From Triplophysa rosa (lineage: Eukaryota; Chordata; Actinopteri; Cypriniformes; Nemacheilidae), in assembly GCF_024868665.1 (NCBI RefSeq), contig NC_079892.1, positions 9,684,251 to 9,748,250 on the forward strand: DNA of 64,000 nt. The letters run 5' to 3'. The notes beneath the pieces are model-generated. The model saw nothing but the letters and a program-made list of their open reading frames with translations. It was not told the origin of the DNA and searched no databases. The translations under genes and the position numbers were made by a program. Of this stretch, positions 1 through 11,300 are shown piece after piece (within the stretch, counting starts at the first letter, position 1; each line of letters begins with the position of its first letter).

Positions 1-34
1 ATGCGGTTCACATTTCTGTAATTGCCCACTGTAC

Positions 35-3000
35 CTGTAGTAAGTATGTGATTTTGGATTCGGGGCTGCACTTGGCCTCAGTTTCACGCAGATGTTTGAG
101 TATGTTCTTGTAGAGGCAGAAGTCTTCTCTGCGGCGGCCTTCATTGTCTAACTGTGTACAGCGGCGACAGAGGCCAACCACTGATGTGTTAGTCTTCAAG
201 GCAAAGTCGCTGGATGACTTGTACTCATTACAACCGCTACACAAATACATGTTCTTCCTAAGGTCAGCTGGATACTGAGGAGACAAAAAAGACGGAATAA
301 ATAATTTGGTCGTTAATGAGATTTTAAACTAAAATTTTTTAGTTTAGTATTTTTCCTTCATATCTAAGTCAAATACATCTGTGTGACGTTGCTGAAATGA
401 GACACATGTGAGATTAGGGGCATCTTTTCCTTAGGAAATATATCTAAAAGCTATTAGACAAAGCAAACCTCTCCATTTACATTCAATCTCTTTGCTGTCT
501 ATGAGAAACCAATTTAAAGAGATCTTATTAGTGCTTTTTCTTACTGTGTGGCCAGAAAATATAGACGTTACAGCTCAATGTTACGGTAAATGACAGATTC
601 GCCACATACCTGCAGCAGTTTGGACACCTGAGGGTTGAACTCGGGGGTTTTGATGTACTGAAGGAACAGCGTAGATATTCTCTTTCTCAACCCATCCATG
701 TTTTTCTTCTTCATCCCCCTCATCAGCAAATCCACCTCCCTGTCAATCAAATCCACTATCTCCTGTGTCAGCTTACATTTATGATCCTATTTGAAAGAAC
801 ACACACAAAAAAAATGAGTCAAGCAGATATGCATGTCACAAGTATTTACATGAAATAAAATCACCCTCATCAAGCAGTCATCTGTCAGATTTATATTTTT
901 AATTTAAATGTTTTTTATTAAGTAATAAATAACGCCATCAGTCAAATTAATATATACAGTACATATATATATATATATATATACAAATATATTTTTGGGT
1001 TTTCTAAATTTTTGTCTTCTTATATTTTTTATGAACCACATTCAAAATATGAGTGTAGGGAGGTAGAGAGAGAGTTTGAAACCATTATATTTTTTACCAT
1101 TCAATTTTAAACAAGCGTTGAATTATTTACATTACGATGGTATCTAGTTATAAAATTGTCTCAGTTATTAATATCACGGTTATCGATCATTTTGGTATAT
1201 TGTGACACACCTAGTTGTATACAGTTACAGGCTACAAGAACTAGTCTAGAACTGACCTTCACAGTGTGTTTGATGGTAAGCACCACATCCAGACGTTCAT
1301 CCTTTGTGACTTCATCCTGGGTGATGCTGTTGTACAAATCTCGCAGCTCAGAACCTCTGATAGTGAACTGTGTGTCCATCTGTGTCACCTTCCCGTCAAA
1401 CGCACGCCACTTTTTAGGCTCTGCACACTAAAGGAAGCACATCATTGGCTGCTGAGAGGATGACATTTATTAACTCAATGTAAAGAACCACCAGTGGACC
1501 TCCTATGGAATATTAAAGGCTTGAAGGCTATCAGGGTTTACTTTTGATCTAGTTTGTTATCAGCATGTTATCAGTCTCTTCGAAAGTGACTTCAATGCGT
1601 TTTACTGCAGGGGCATTTTCACTGAAACAAAGGGATAGTTCACCCAAAAATGAAAATTCTGTCATCATTTACTGACTCCTGTCAATATAAGCCCACAAAA
1701 GAAGATATTTTGAAGAATGTCAAATATCTGCGTTTGTGTTCTGCAGAAGAAAGTCATACAGGTTTAATATGACATTCCTTTTTGTTCCGAGTTTTTAAAG
1801 GAAAGGTTTCTGTAAGGTTTGGATTTAAAGTAACTCATGAGGACACAGCAGATTAGCAAAGACTGTCACCTTGTTGAGGAAGGCAAGAACAGCTTTATCC
1901 TGGTTCCTCTCGAATGCAGCTGTTTTATGCCGTTCTATAGATGAGATGAACTGGGTCTCTTGCTCCAGCAGAGCGCACAGGGCTGCCTTTTTCTCCGCAC
2001 CAGAAAAGGCGGCGTTGATGCGCTCCTCCTCCTCTTGTCTCCATTCTGACACAAGCCGAGAAAGACAGAGAATGACGACCTGACTTACATACATACAAGT
2101 GCACACATCCTCAATGTCCATCTCAATACAAACACTATTATATTCAACTATAACATAACTTATTGACTTAAAATAAAATTCTGTCATCATTTATTTACCC
2201 TCACACCATTCAAAACCTGTACGACTTTATTCTGTGGAAGATATTTTGTGTCCACATTAGAAGTAAATGGGGGGTAAATGTTATTTGGTTACCAGCAAAA
2301 TACTGTATTTTCTTTTGTGTTCTGCAGAAGAAAGAAACTCATACAAGTTTGGAATGACATGAGGGTGAATAAATGATTTGAATTTTTTGGTCCTCAAAAA
2401 GATCAACTCAAACACTCTTGCTCACTTTTTAAAGCATTATAAAGCAGATCAAAGTCTGCTTTTCTCTCTGGGTTCATCCAGCGGCGATACTTATCTCTGA
2501 TCCCCTGTTCTTTCTCTTCTTTCTTCCGTCTCTTTTCATTTTCCAACCATGCCAGATGCAGCTCTTTCGCCTGTCTCAGGCCGTCTGTGAAACTCTTGGC
2601 CAGCCAGCGTCTGAGATACGTCTGGAGTGTAACGACCTGAAAAAAACATACACTGTCATTTCTCCTACAGTAAAAAGCACATGCAGTAGCCATCAGAAAC
2701 ATCCTCTTCCAACCTGGAGACACGTACAGCTTTCAGTCTCTTGCTGTGATACTCATCTGCAGTCATGTAAATCCCTGAAGGTGTTATAAGTTTGTCCTCC
2801 ATGTTGGACACATAGCAGCCGATGCTGGTCATCTGAGTCGAGGCGTTTTTGGAACACTGCTGGTCCTGGTTTCTTAACATGACGGTCTGTTTAAAAGTCG
2901 AGAAAACGCTTGAATGTTGTCTCAAAAACTGTGACATTTTTGAAAGGTGTGTGTATGCACCTGCGTGTCCCTGCTGAACATCTCAATTCCTCTGTCAGGC

Positions 3001-4613
3001 CTTTTCTTAGCTATGGTTTGCACAGCAGCATGATGATACTTAGCCTTTGTGACTTTATGACGGTATCCTCCAAGAAATGCCTTTCCTCGAGTGGCCCTCT
3101 CGATTTCCACCACCACATCCTGATATGTGTCTGCATCTTAAAGAAACATACTTGTCAAACTTGTCTTATATTTTGTCTGTTCATACGCATCTGTAGTTTT
3201 GATGGTACCTGTTTGCACTCTAACAGTGATGACATCCGGCATGTTGTATTCTTGCTGTGGTTTGATTTGTCTAATGGGGTAATTCTCTGGATCTAATGAG
3301 CTCAACTCAAACTGGACCATCCCATGTGGCTGTACACCAATGTCCATCAGCGTCTGGTCATCATCGACACACTTTTCTAAACCAAACGAAGCAAACATTT
3401 CTCAAAATATTTTCCTTTGTGTTCCACAGAACAATTTTTTCCATCTCTCCTATGAGGGATACTTCAGCCATCATTTTGACTTATAAAAGCCAAAGGAATA
3501 AAATGCAAATCTCTTACCATCTAAAGTGATCTGTATGTTATCTGATGGCACTCTGAGCTCAAAGGCAAAGTGGTTTTTCAGATCCAGGATTGTAAGGCCA
3601 ATAGTAAAGGCAACCGTTATCATGTGCCTATCTGGCATTAGCAAGATCTTAACTGAAAGAAAAAGAAACACAAATGTTGCATGAACATGAATCTTTGTGT
3701 AAATAAACAAACAATTAAGGGATAGATGGACGCGCCTGGCCCGAATTTAACTTCGGTCTGTGTTTGGTTATAATATAATTTATTTTATTAATATTAATGT
3801 TTTATTGTATATAAATTGTATTCAATTGAAACTACTCAACGAAGTTAAGTTTGAGCTACATGACGTTAGTTTATGTTGGTGCACCTGAAACCGTCAATAG
3901 ATCGACGTCACGCCTCGTTGAATGTTGCGCCATCTTGGGAGGATGGCTGCTAGTGCGTTCAATGCAGTGTTTTGTTTCTCTTGTTTGATTAGGAAATATA
4001 ACCAGGTCGGTCTTGATGTGTTAAAAAACTGCAATAGCATTACGCAGAGTCGTTCAGGAAAAGCCTGTGGTTCTTTCACTTTCGATTTCTCCATTTATAA
4101 AACAAAACAAGTAACGGTACATATCAAAACAATAATAGCAGTGGAGTATTATCCTCCCAAGATGGCGGCGCCACCGCAACATAGGGCGTGACGTCAGCTT
4201 CACATTCTCTATAGCCTATTATTACATGGTAATATACTGTATTGTAATACTAAACGTGACTTTTACTGTTTTAACATATCTGACCATATCAAGAAGCCCC
4301 ACTTTTAGTTGTTAGTGAAAATGCTACTTTTTTTACCTGTTGCTGTCGAGTTTCCAACCTCACTGGATGACATGATCTTGGTTTCACTTCCATGAGGATT
4401 TATTTCGTATCGATTCGCTTGAGAAGTTGCATCCGCGATGTTTTCTTCTTGTAAAATCATGTCTGTTGATGTATAGACGTTAAATGTGATATTTTGATCT
4501 TCGTCGACAACTTCTTGATCTTCGTTCTCAGTTTGATTGACATCTTGTATGGGGACCCGCACCGCACGTCGCTCGGGTTCAGGACTGTTATATTCACTGT
4601 CGTGCTTTGACAT
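35..4613 (-). CDS. iqub: IQ motif and ubiquitin-like domain protein (IQUB), 3' end missing
   Basis: IQUB is a ciliary and sperm-flagellar radial-spoke protein. Ten coding exons read right to left: 4337-4613, 3518-3652, 3209-3376, 2961-3136, 2728-2886, 2426-2636, 1870-2045, 1257-1427, 610-786 and 35-274. They total 1890 nt (630 aa) with every junction in phase. The ATG at 4613 is the only in-frame ATG near the N-terminus (protein begins [10 protein letters not shown]). An acidic N-terminal region is followed by a ubiquitin-like fold at about residues 92-165 ([15 protein letters not shown] start). An IQ-like helix lies at about 306-321 ([16 protein letters not shown]), then a charged helical region, then paired CxxC motifs at C562/C565 and C586/C589. 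The human protein has roughly 790 residues, so about 160 C-terminal residues lie beyond position 1. The donor at position 34 shows that the gene continues. Identity rests on domain order, sequence similarity and synteny. Confidence 0.92.
961..984. repeat. (TA)n microsatellite
   Basis: A run of alternating T and A of about 22 bases in an iqub intron. Similar short (TA)n runs occur at 29590-29611 and 50966-50987. Confidence 0.9.
1632..1800. repeat. Cyprinid hairpin repeat (family A), short copy
   Basis: This is a shortened copy of the commonest repeat in the window. Its edge is GGGATAGTTCACCCAAAAAT, it has a core of AAGAAGATATTTTGAAGAAT type, and a TTCTGCAGAAGAAAGTCATA block follows. It lies in an iqub intron. 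Confidence 0.75.
2175..2395. repeat. Family A hairpin repeat, degraded copy
   Basis: It contains ATTCTGTCATCATTTATTTA near the left end and TTCTGCAGAAGAAAGAAACT plus a GAGGGTGAATAAATGA-type right end. These are the recognisable halves of the family A palindrome, in an iqub intron. A further fragment of the same family lies at about 3392-3480. Confidence 0.65.
3903..4196. mobile_element. Palindromic MITE in iqub intron 1
   Basis: The ends are inverted repeats: CGACGTCACGCC at the left and GGGCGTGACGTCA at the right. Each is followed inwards by a stretch including CCATCTTGGGAGGAT or its complement. The element is about 290 bp, carries no transposase, and lies wholly in the intron between 3652 and 4337. 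The ORFs inside it on both strands look like chance. Confidence 0.7.
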
Positions 4614-7600
4614 GACAAAGCTGTCGCGCCACCATAACACTACACCTTATGTCAGTTTAAGCGTATTTTTCAAGAAATTTAATCGCGAAAGCTATATTAA
4701 GGGGTGAAATAAACGAGCCGTGCTGTGGTTTAGACTTGTCAGAGTGAGTGTGTGGTGTTTGGCCGCTGCTATGGTAACCATGGTATGTGTGATTCGCGAG
4801 TCATTCATTTGATTCTTTGTAATTATTTGGCTTTGTAAAACACTCGACCGAAAGCAGAGTGAAAAAGACAGTGAGGTGGAAGCAGTAGTATTGTTAATAA
4901 TGATTATAATAATTAAGTATTAAAAATACCATTAGTTCATACAGACGTCACGTGAATGTTTTCTGTACAGTAGGCAGCTCTTATTAACACAATACCACAG
5001 TATTTATCCTGTTTTTATCACTTGACACAAACTATGAGCCAAATAACCTAAAAAGACAGTGACAATATATCAATTTGTCATTTGATGGCAGAGCGATAGC
5101 TAAAAGATTCGGCGAATCGTGTTTTAGACGGTTCATTGAACAAACTGTCCAAAAGAATCGATTCACTGATTCAGACTTAACAAAGCGCAGACAAGTATGG
5201 TGCTGATGCTAATTGAATTAGGATATATTGAGACAGCTTAAAACAGAGATATTGAAAAGTAAGAAAAATCAATGTAATGCATTTTAATCCAGGGTGTGTG
5301 TTGCCATGTTTACACATGAAAGGGTTTTATTTATTTACACTTAGGCCTAAACTTAAATGAGTCATTTGCAATATTTAAAAACAGGTATGGGTTACAGTAT
5401 GTCTGCTTTATCATATCATACATCTTCAACCACTTTAACACTTTGGTTTGATTAATACTTTTTAAAATTGTGACTAATGCATATGTATGCATGTACAATG
5501 TATGATTTTAACGTGCATGTAAAAACTCAAGAGGTAGGTAGTAAAAACTATTGCCGAACAATACTGTTGTATTCTTTAAGATCGGCAAGAGATGTGAATT
5601 TAAAACTGCTGGCAGCAATCAAGACAGGTAATTCCATTCCAAAGACTTCTTTCCACTTTGATAAAAAAAGTTGATTCATCAGGTTATTACATGTGAAAAT
5701 GGAACACTTGGCAGAGAACAACGCCATTTCAAGTACATTAGTCAGTAATCTGTAGCATGCACTGTGATCATAAGGTGACATCGCAGTTATTCATGAGCTC
5801 ATGAAAAAGAACTAGAGGTGGTCCTGTAAATTTTGAATCTTGATTGACACTTATTTTACTAGAAAGATGAGAATTAAGATCATGTTATCAATCTGTAGGT
5901 CTGGACTAATTACTAGAGAATGTGACAAATAGTTCTAATGTTGGACTGTAAATCTTTGGGCAGAATACCTTATAGTGCTTTCATATGGTTTACCAATATA
6001 AGATTATCATTAAAATAATAAATTATGAGAGACTGCTCTGACTTTACGGATTACAGAATGTCAAAATCTTATTAAAACATGGAACATTACCACACGACAC
6101 AAACTGTTTTGAATCAGATTTGAAGGATCCATTAATGAAGCGACTTAGTGAGCCTATTACGAAAAGCTGCTTTTATTGATTTATTGTTTATTTAATTGTA
6201 TATTGTGAGTAACAACAATGACATTTAAATGCAAAACAAGTAAGAAAATACTCACTTGTTAATTTTGCCATTATCGTTCTGTGACATTTGTTTGTGCACT
6301 GGTTCACCTGTCTGGAAGAGCGATGCTGATTCTATTAAACAAAGTCAGCCCTGCCCCCTTTTTCTCATGCCTCAGAGGCGTTCTGGTGAAACAAAAAGAG
6401 TGGGCACACATATGCACCATGGTAGATGAATTCATTCTGGTTCAACAAATGAAGAAACCTTTCTTCAGTTAAAGAGTTTATTTGCAAAAACAGATTCTTT
6501 TTTAAGAATCTTCATAAATCTTTTTCAGAAATCATATTGTGCATTTCAAGTTATATCAATCAAACTTAAATTGGGTTATTTTGATTAAAATACAGCAAAC
6601 TTACACAATAACAAACATATAATTGAAATAGAAATAGTAGACGCTGTAACATCTGCATTATGGATTCATTTTCACTTCCAGTTAGAAAGCTGCTCTAATA
6701 TCATCTGAACTCATCCATGCAAAGATTATGGGTGCGTGGATAAACTAAAATCTGCAGTTTCCTAACAGTTCCTTTCCGTTCATGTTTTGGTTATAAAATT
6801 TGGTTGGATAATATATAGTTGTAGAAAATGTAAAATAAAGAATTGGCTATTATTAACATAATCATCACTCTTTGGATACAAATTGTACAAGTTCATATGA
6901 GCGGTACAAGGTTTATATGAATGGTTTACTTCACGGATTATATTTTAATAACACTTTGAAATTCCAGTTGTGTTTATGCAACAGTGCCCATTATACTTTA
7001 TCAAGACTGTAAATGATTTTCTTTAAATTGGCAGTTTGACAAAACTATGATACTATTAAACCGATAGTTCACCCAAAAATAAAAATTCTGTCATCATTTA
7101 CTCACCCTCATGTCAATCCAAACCTGTTTGACTTACTTTCATCTGCAGAACACAAAAGAAGATATTTTGAACAATGTTGGTAATCGAATAGCGCTGGCAC
7201 TCATTCACTTCTACACAAAACCAATGCAAGTGAATTGGTGCCAATTACCAACATTCTTCAAAATATTTTTTGTGTTCTGCGGAAAAAAGAAAGTCTGGTT
7301 TGAGAGGGTGAGTAAACGATGACAGAATGTGTCTTTCCCCCCATGACTTCTACTCCATTTCTTAAGGTTAGGCTATGCCTCAGAGAAAACAGGGATTTCC
7401 CCAACCGCAAAACTATGTCTCGACTGTACGTACAGTATCAGTAGATGCACCCAACAGGCGTCGATTACAGTACATTTATAGAAGCCTAAAAACCCTGCAT
7501 GGAGACTCTGAATAAATAAATAAAATCAGTTTTACTGTAAAGATGTTTCCAAGTGCATTTATTTGAATATTGTTATTAATTATAATAAGCTGTTTAGTTT

Positions 7601-8319
7601 TAGCTGTCATAAAATCCTTGTAAGAGCTGGGGCTGTTTTGCACAGCCTAAAAATATAATTATTGCACTTCATTATCATAAATATTATTATTTAAATAAGA
7701 GTTATGTTTGGAAAGGCATAACATCTGACTTAACTGGTGTGCACGACGGGAGAGACAGAGCAGGTGACAGCCAAAATTAGATGCGTGTTGCTGTTTTAGG
7801 CAGCAGAAGCCGGCACTCAAGTTGAGATTGTGTGCAGCTAAACTACTGGCATAGCAGCACGAGACCCGTGATTTCACTGGAACTGTTACGCAAGGTGAGA
7901 TTTGTTTACTGTTCGGTGAAGCGCGAACAATTTAGTGGAAGCGGCGGGCCAGGTGTCGGCTGTGCATGCCCTAGTTCAACATTTCCTCGAAATGTGAGTA
8001 CAAATGTCAAAACCTCTGTTGTTCACCGACACTCTTCTGTACGAACGGTAGTTCTGTGAAGACAGCGACCTTGAGAGAGACATGAATTCTTCTTATCTGT
8101 GATCTTTCTGGAAATGGACTGGTCACTTTAAATGTGTGAGTTTAGGAGTACTGTGTCATATTACGGATACTAAGAAGTTCCTGTTGGTTAAAGGAATACA
8201 CTGTACATCTGATTTCAAAGACAATCTGAACAAATTACAGTTATAGCAATTTACTTTACAAAGAGTAACTGTTTATTGAACTTTACTTTATTTTGAATAT
8301 TAAATTTATCTTCAGGAGG
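4614..8319. other. iqub-asb15 intergenic region and asb15 leader
   Basis: No protein gene is recognisable here. Human NDUFA5 lies at this place, but I find no exon resembling it. The interval is AT-rich with one family A repeat at 7056-7350. The 5' leader exons of asb15 must lie in its right half. A sequence ending GTTACGCAAG before GTGAGA at about 7893 is a possible donor of a leader exon, but nothing else confirms it. Confidence 0.6.
7056..7350. repeat. Family A hairpin repeat
   Basis: A nearly full palindromic copy. The left end reads GATAGTTCACCCAAAAATAA. The right half reads TTCTGCGGAAAAAAGAAAGT followed by GAGGGTGAGTAAACGATGAC. The two arms are reverse complements around an internal unique stretch. 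Confidence 0.8.
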
Positions 8320-11300
8320 ATGGATCCATTAGATGACGTAGATGATGATGACGAAGATCTTTTTGATGCTGCCATCCAACTGAGCATCCAAGAGTCTTGT
8401 AATGACATTGCCTCCCTTGGAAGGTGCCATGAATAGATTATATTTTTACTGTATATTGTTATATGTTTCCTATATACAAACAAGAAAATGTTACAATTTT
8501 ACCCATCATGATGATGCTTCTTGTTCTGTCCTGCGAATAAATCCAGTGTGGAACATCAAAAAATCTTGGATGCAATTTTCCGAGGTGAAAATTCCCAATG
8601 TATGATTACAGTATGTGCTTGCTATAAAACATTAATATTAGTTGACAAATAGGCATTAGAAAGTCAACAGTTTTTGTTTTAAGTGAATGAAGTATTAAAT
8701 GGGGGTAATTGGACACAGTATGCAGATGTGTGCGTGTCATCTGGCCCCACAGGAGATCTTTTCGCTCTAGAGAAGCTGTCCGATTATCCTGCTGCATTCA
8801 CTGAGGTGGACAGCAGAGGATGGTACCCGCTCCACAGAGCTGCTGTCCAACAGTCTGTACAGGTGCTGGAGATGGTCATTTATGGTGAGATAGAAGTAAA
8901 CTGCTGTAGTTTGCAAGTATTTCTTATAATTGCTCAATCTGCAATGCTTCATTTTGACCTTTTCCCTGCCGTTTAAGGAATGGTGAAATAAATAGCATCA
9001 AATTGCTCTTTTTTTAGTATTCATGGAAGACAGTAGGTCACCTTATAATTACAACTGTTATCAATTACTCATCCGCATGTTGTTCCAAACCTGTATGACA
9101 GGGAATCTAATGTAAATGAGGATATTAAATTCTATCATTATTTAAAATAAAGCCATTTCACAAGAATGATAACTATAACAATAACTGTAGGCCTATTAGC
9201 ATCCATACCAATGGACACTGCAAAAAACTGTAATTATCCGGCAGCTGGGGTGGCAGTAGAATACCGTAAAATTAGTTTTGTCACATAAAATTACAATGTT
9301 TTTCTTGTAAATTTGCAGTCTTTCGTGTAATTTGATGTTTTTACAGTATTTAAAAAATAAAAAAACATTAAAATTTCGTAAAATAACAAGTTTGTAATAA
9401 GTTACAAGTAGGGATGCAACAATATTATCAATATTGTATTATCGCAATCGCAAAATTGGTCACATGACACGATGCCTGATGAAAAAATAATAAATGTTAC
9501 TTTTGGCAAGGTCCATCTGGAGCAATTATTTTAGTTTATAAAAGGGATTTTTAGGTCATTTGGCCCGTCTCATACTATAACTCATACCTCTAAGCATAAT
9601 ATGATTAGACGATAAAGAAAAGAGGATGCTTATGGCACCTTACCAAGTCATCATTTGTCATATAAATACCGTACCGTGGACGTTACACCGAGGTATTATC
9701 GTACAGGGAGATTTTGATATTGTTCCATCCCTAGTTACAAGTATACGTGTTTGTAATGTAGTTACATAGTTTGTAACAAGTATACGTGAAAATCTGTAAA
9801 GAAATAACAGAAACATTTTGTAAAGTCAAATATTTTTTTACAGTGCAATATTTTTTTTACTGCGCTTTGCAGCTTCACATTTTTAAATCCTTTAATCGAG
9901 TCCTTGAACTAAAATGGATTACCTTCATTTTTTATTTATAATCTTTATAGTTATTATTATCATTCTTGATATGATTAGGTCACTAGTAAAACATGAGAGC
10001 AAGTTATTGGTATACATTTGCTGTCATTTAAAATGCTCAGCAGTTTGGTTGAAAACAGGTTCTTACAGATTATCCTTAGAGAGAGAAACTGCAGCTGGAG
10101 AGACGCCATTGATTTTGGCCATTCAAGCGGGTCTGGTGGAGAATGTGAGGACCCTGCTTGAACATGGAGCTTCACCCAACAGGGCCAACAGCAAGAACGA
10201 ATTTCCCCTATTACTGGGTACTAAAACCATAAATATTACTCACTTGAATCTCAAATGATCTACACTAGCATTCAAAATAAGTTCCAAAACATGTTTTGTG
10301 CTACAGCTGTAAGAACAGATTCATTTGAAATAGCTTTCACACTTCTATCACGAGGCGCATCTGTGAACCAAGCCTGCCTTAAAAAGTGGACTGCCGTTCA
10401 CGAAGCTGCCAAGGTGGGCTGCACTGATATTCTTCAGCTCCTGCTTCAGCGTGGAGGCGACGTATCTGAGGTAGACCAGAATGACATGACGCCTATAGAG
10501 ATTGCCGCAGAAAACGCCCGAGCAGAAGTGTTGGACATCCTCATTCACTACGGTAATACTCTTTGACAAACCTACACCTACATTTTTACACTAAAGCATT
10601 AAACTAAAGCAAAAATGTCCTCCCCACCACTAGGTGGCGATGTAAATGCCCAGGCGCCAAACGGAGACAGTGTTTTATATGATGCTGCTGGCTCTGGCAA
10701 TCCTGACTGCATTGAGCTTCTACTTCAACATGGAGCTGATCCCAACAAAGCTAATCTTTCCTCACGGTTGCCGATCCACCGCGCGGCTTACGAAGGGCAT
10801 TACCTGTTAGTTCAAAGAGAGCTGCAAACACACACCATTCCTACTATTCCATTTCCATTTAGTCATTTAGCAGACGCTTTTATCCAAAGCGACTTACAAA
10901 TGAGGTAAACAGTGGAAGCAATTGGAACAACATAAGGACAACAAAAAGCATAAGAGCAGTAAAACTGGTCTCATATAGCTTACCACAATTTACAAAGCTA
11001 ATTTTTTTTAAGGATAGAAAGAGTAGAAAAGAGATAGAAGTTAGAACTAATCGGTCAGGTGCTGACAGAAGAGATGTGCTTTCAGCCAATTCTTAAAGAT
11101 GGCTACAGAATCTGCTGATTTTGTAGCAGCGGGCAGATCATTCCACAAATGTGGAAGAGATCCAGAGATGGTTCGCGAGTGATTTTTTCCCTTTTTGGGA
11201 TGGCACTACAAGACGTCGTTCATTTGCAGAGCGTAGGAATCTGGTGGGTACATAAGTCTGTATTAGCGAGTGAAGATATGGGGGGGCCGAACCAGTAGTG

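Noticed and set aside
3894..4191. ORFs of 66 and 89 codons on both strands in iqub intron 1
   Set aside because: They lie inside a palindromic MITE and have no recognisable domain.
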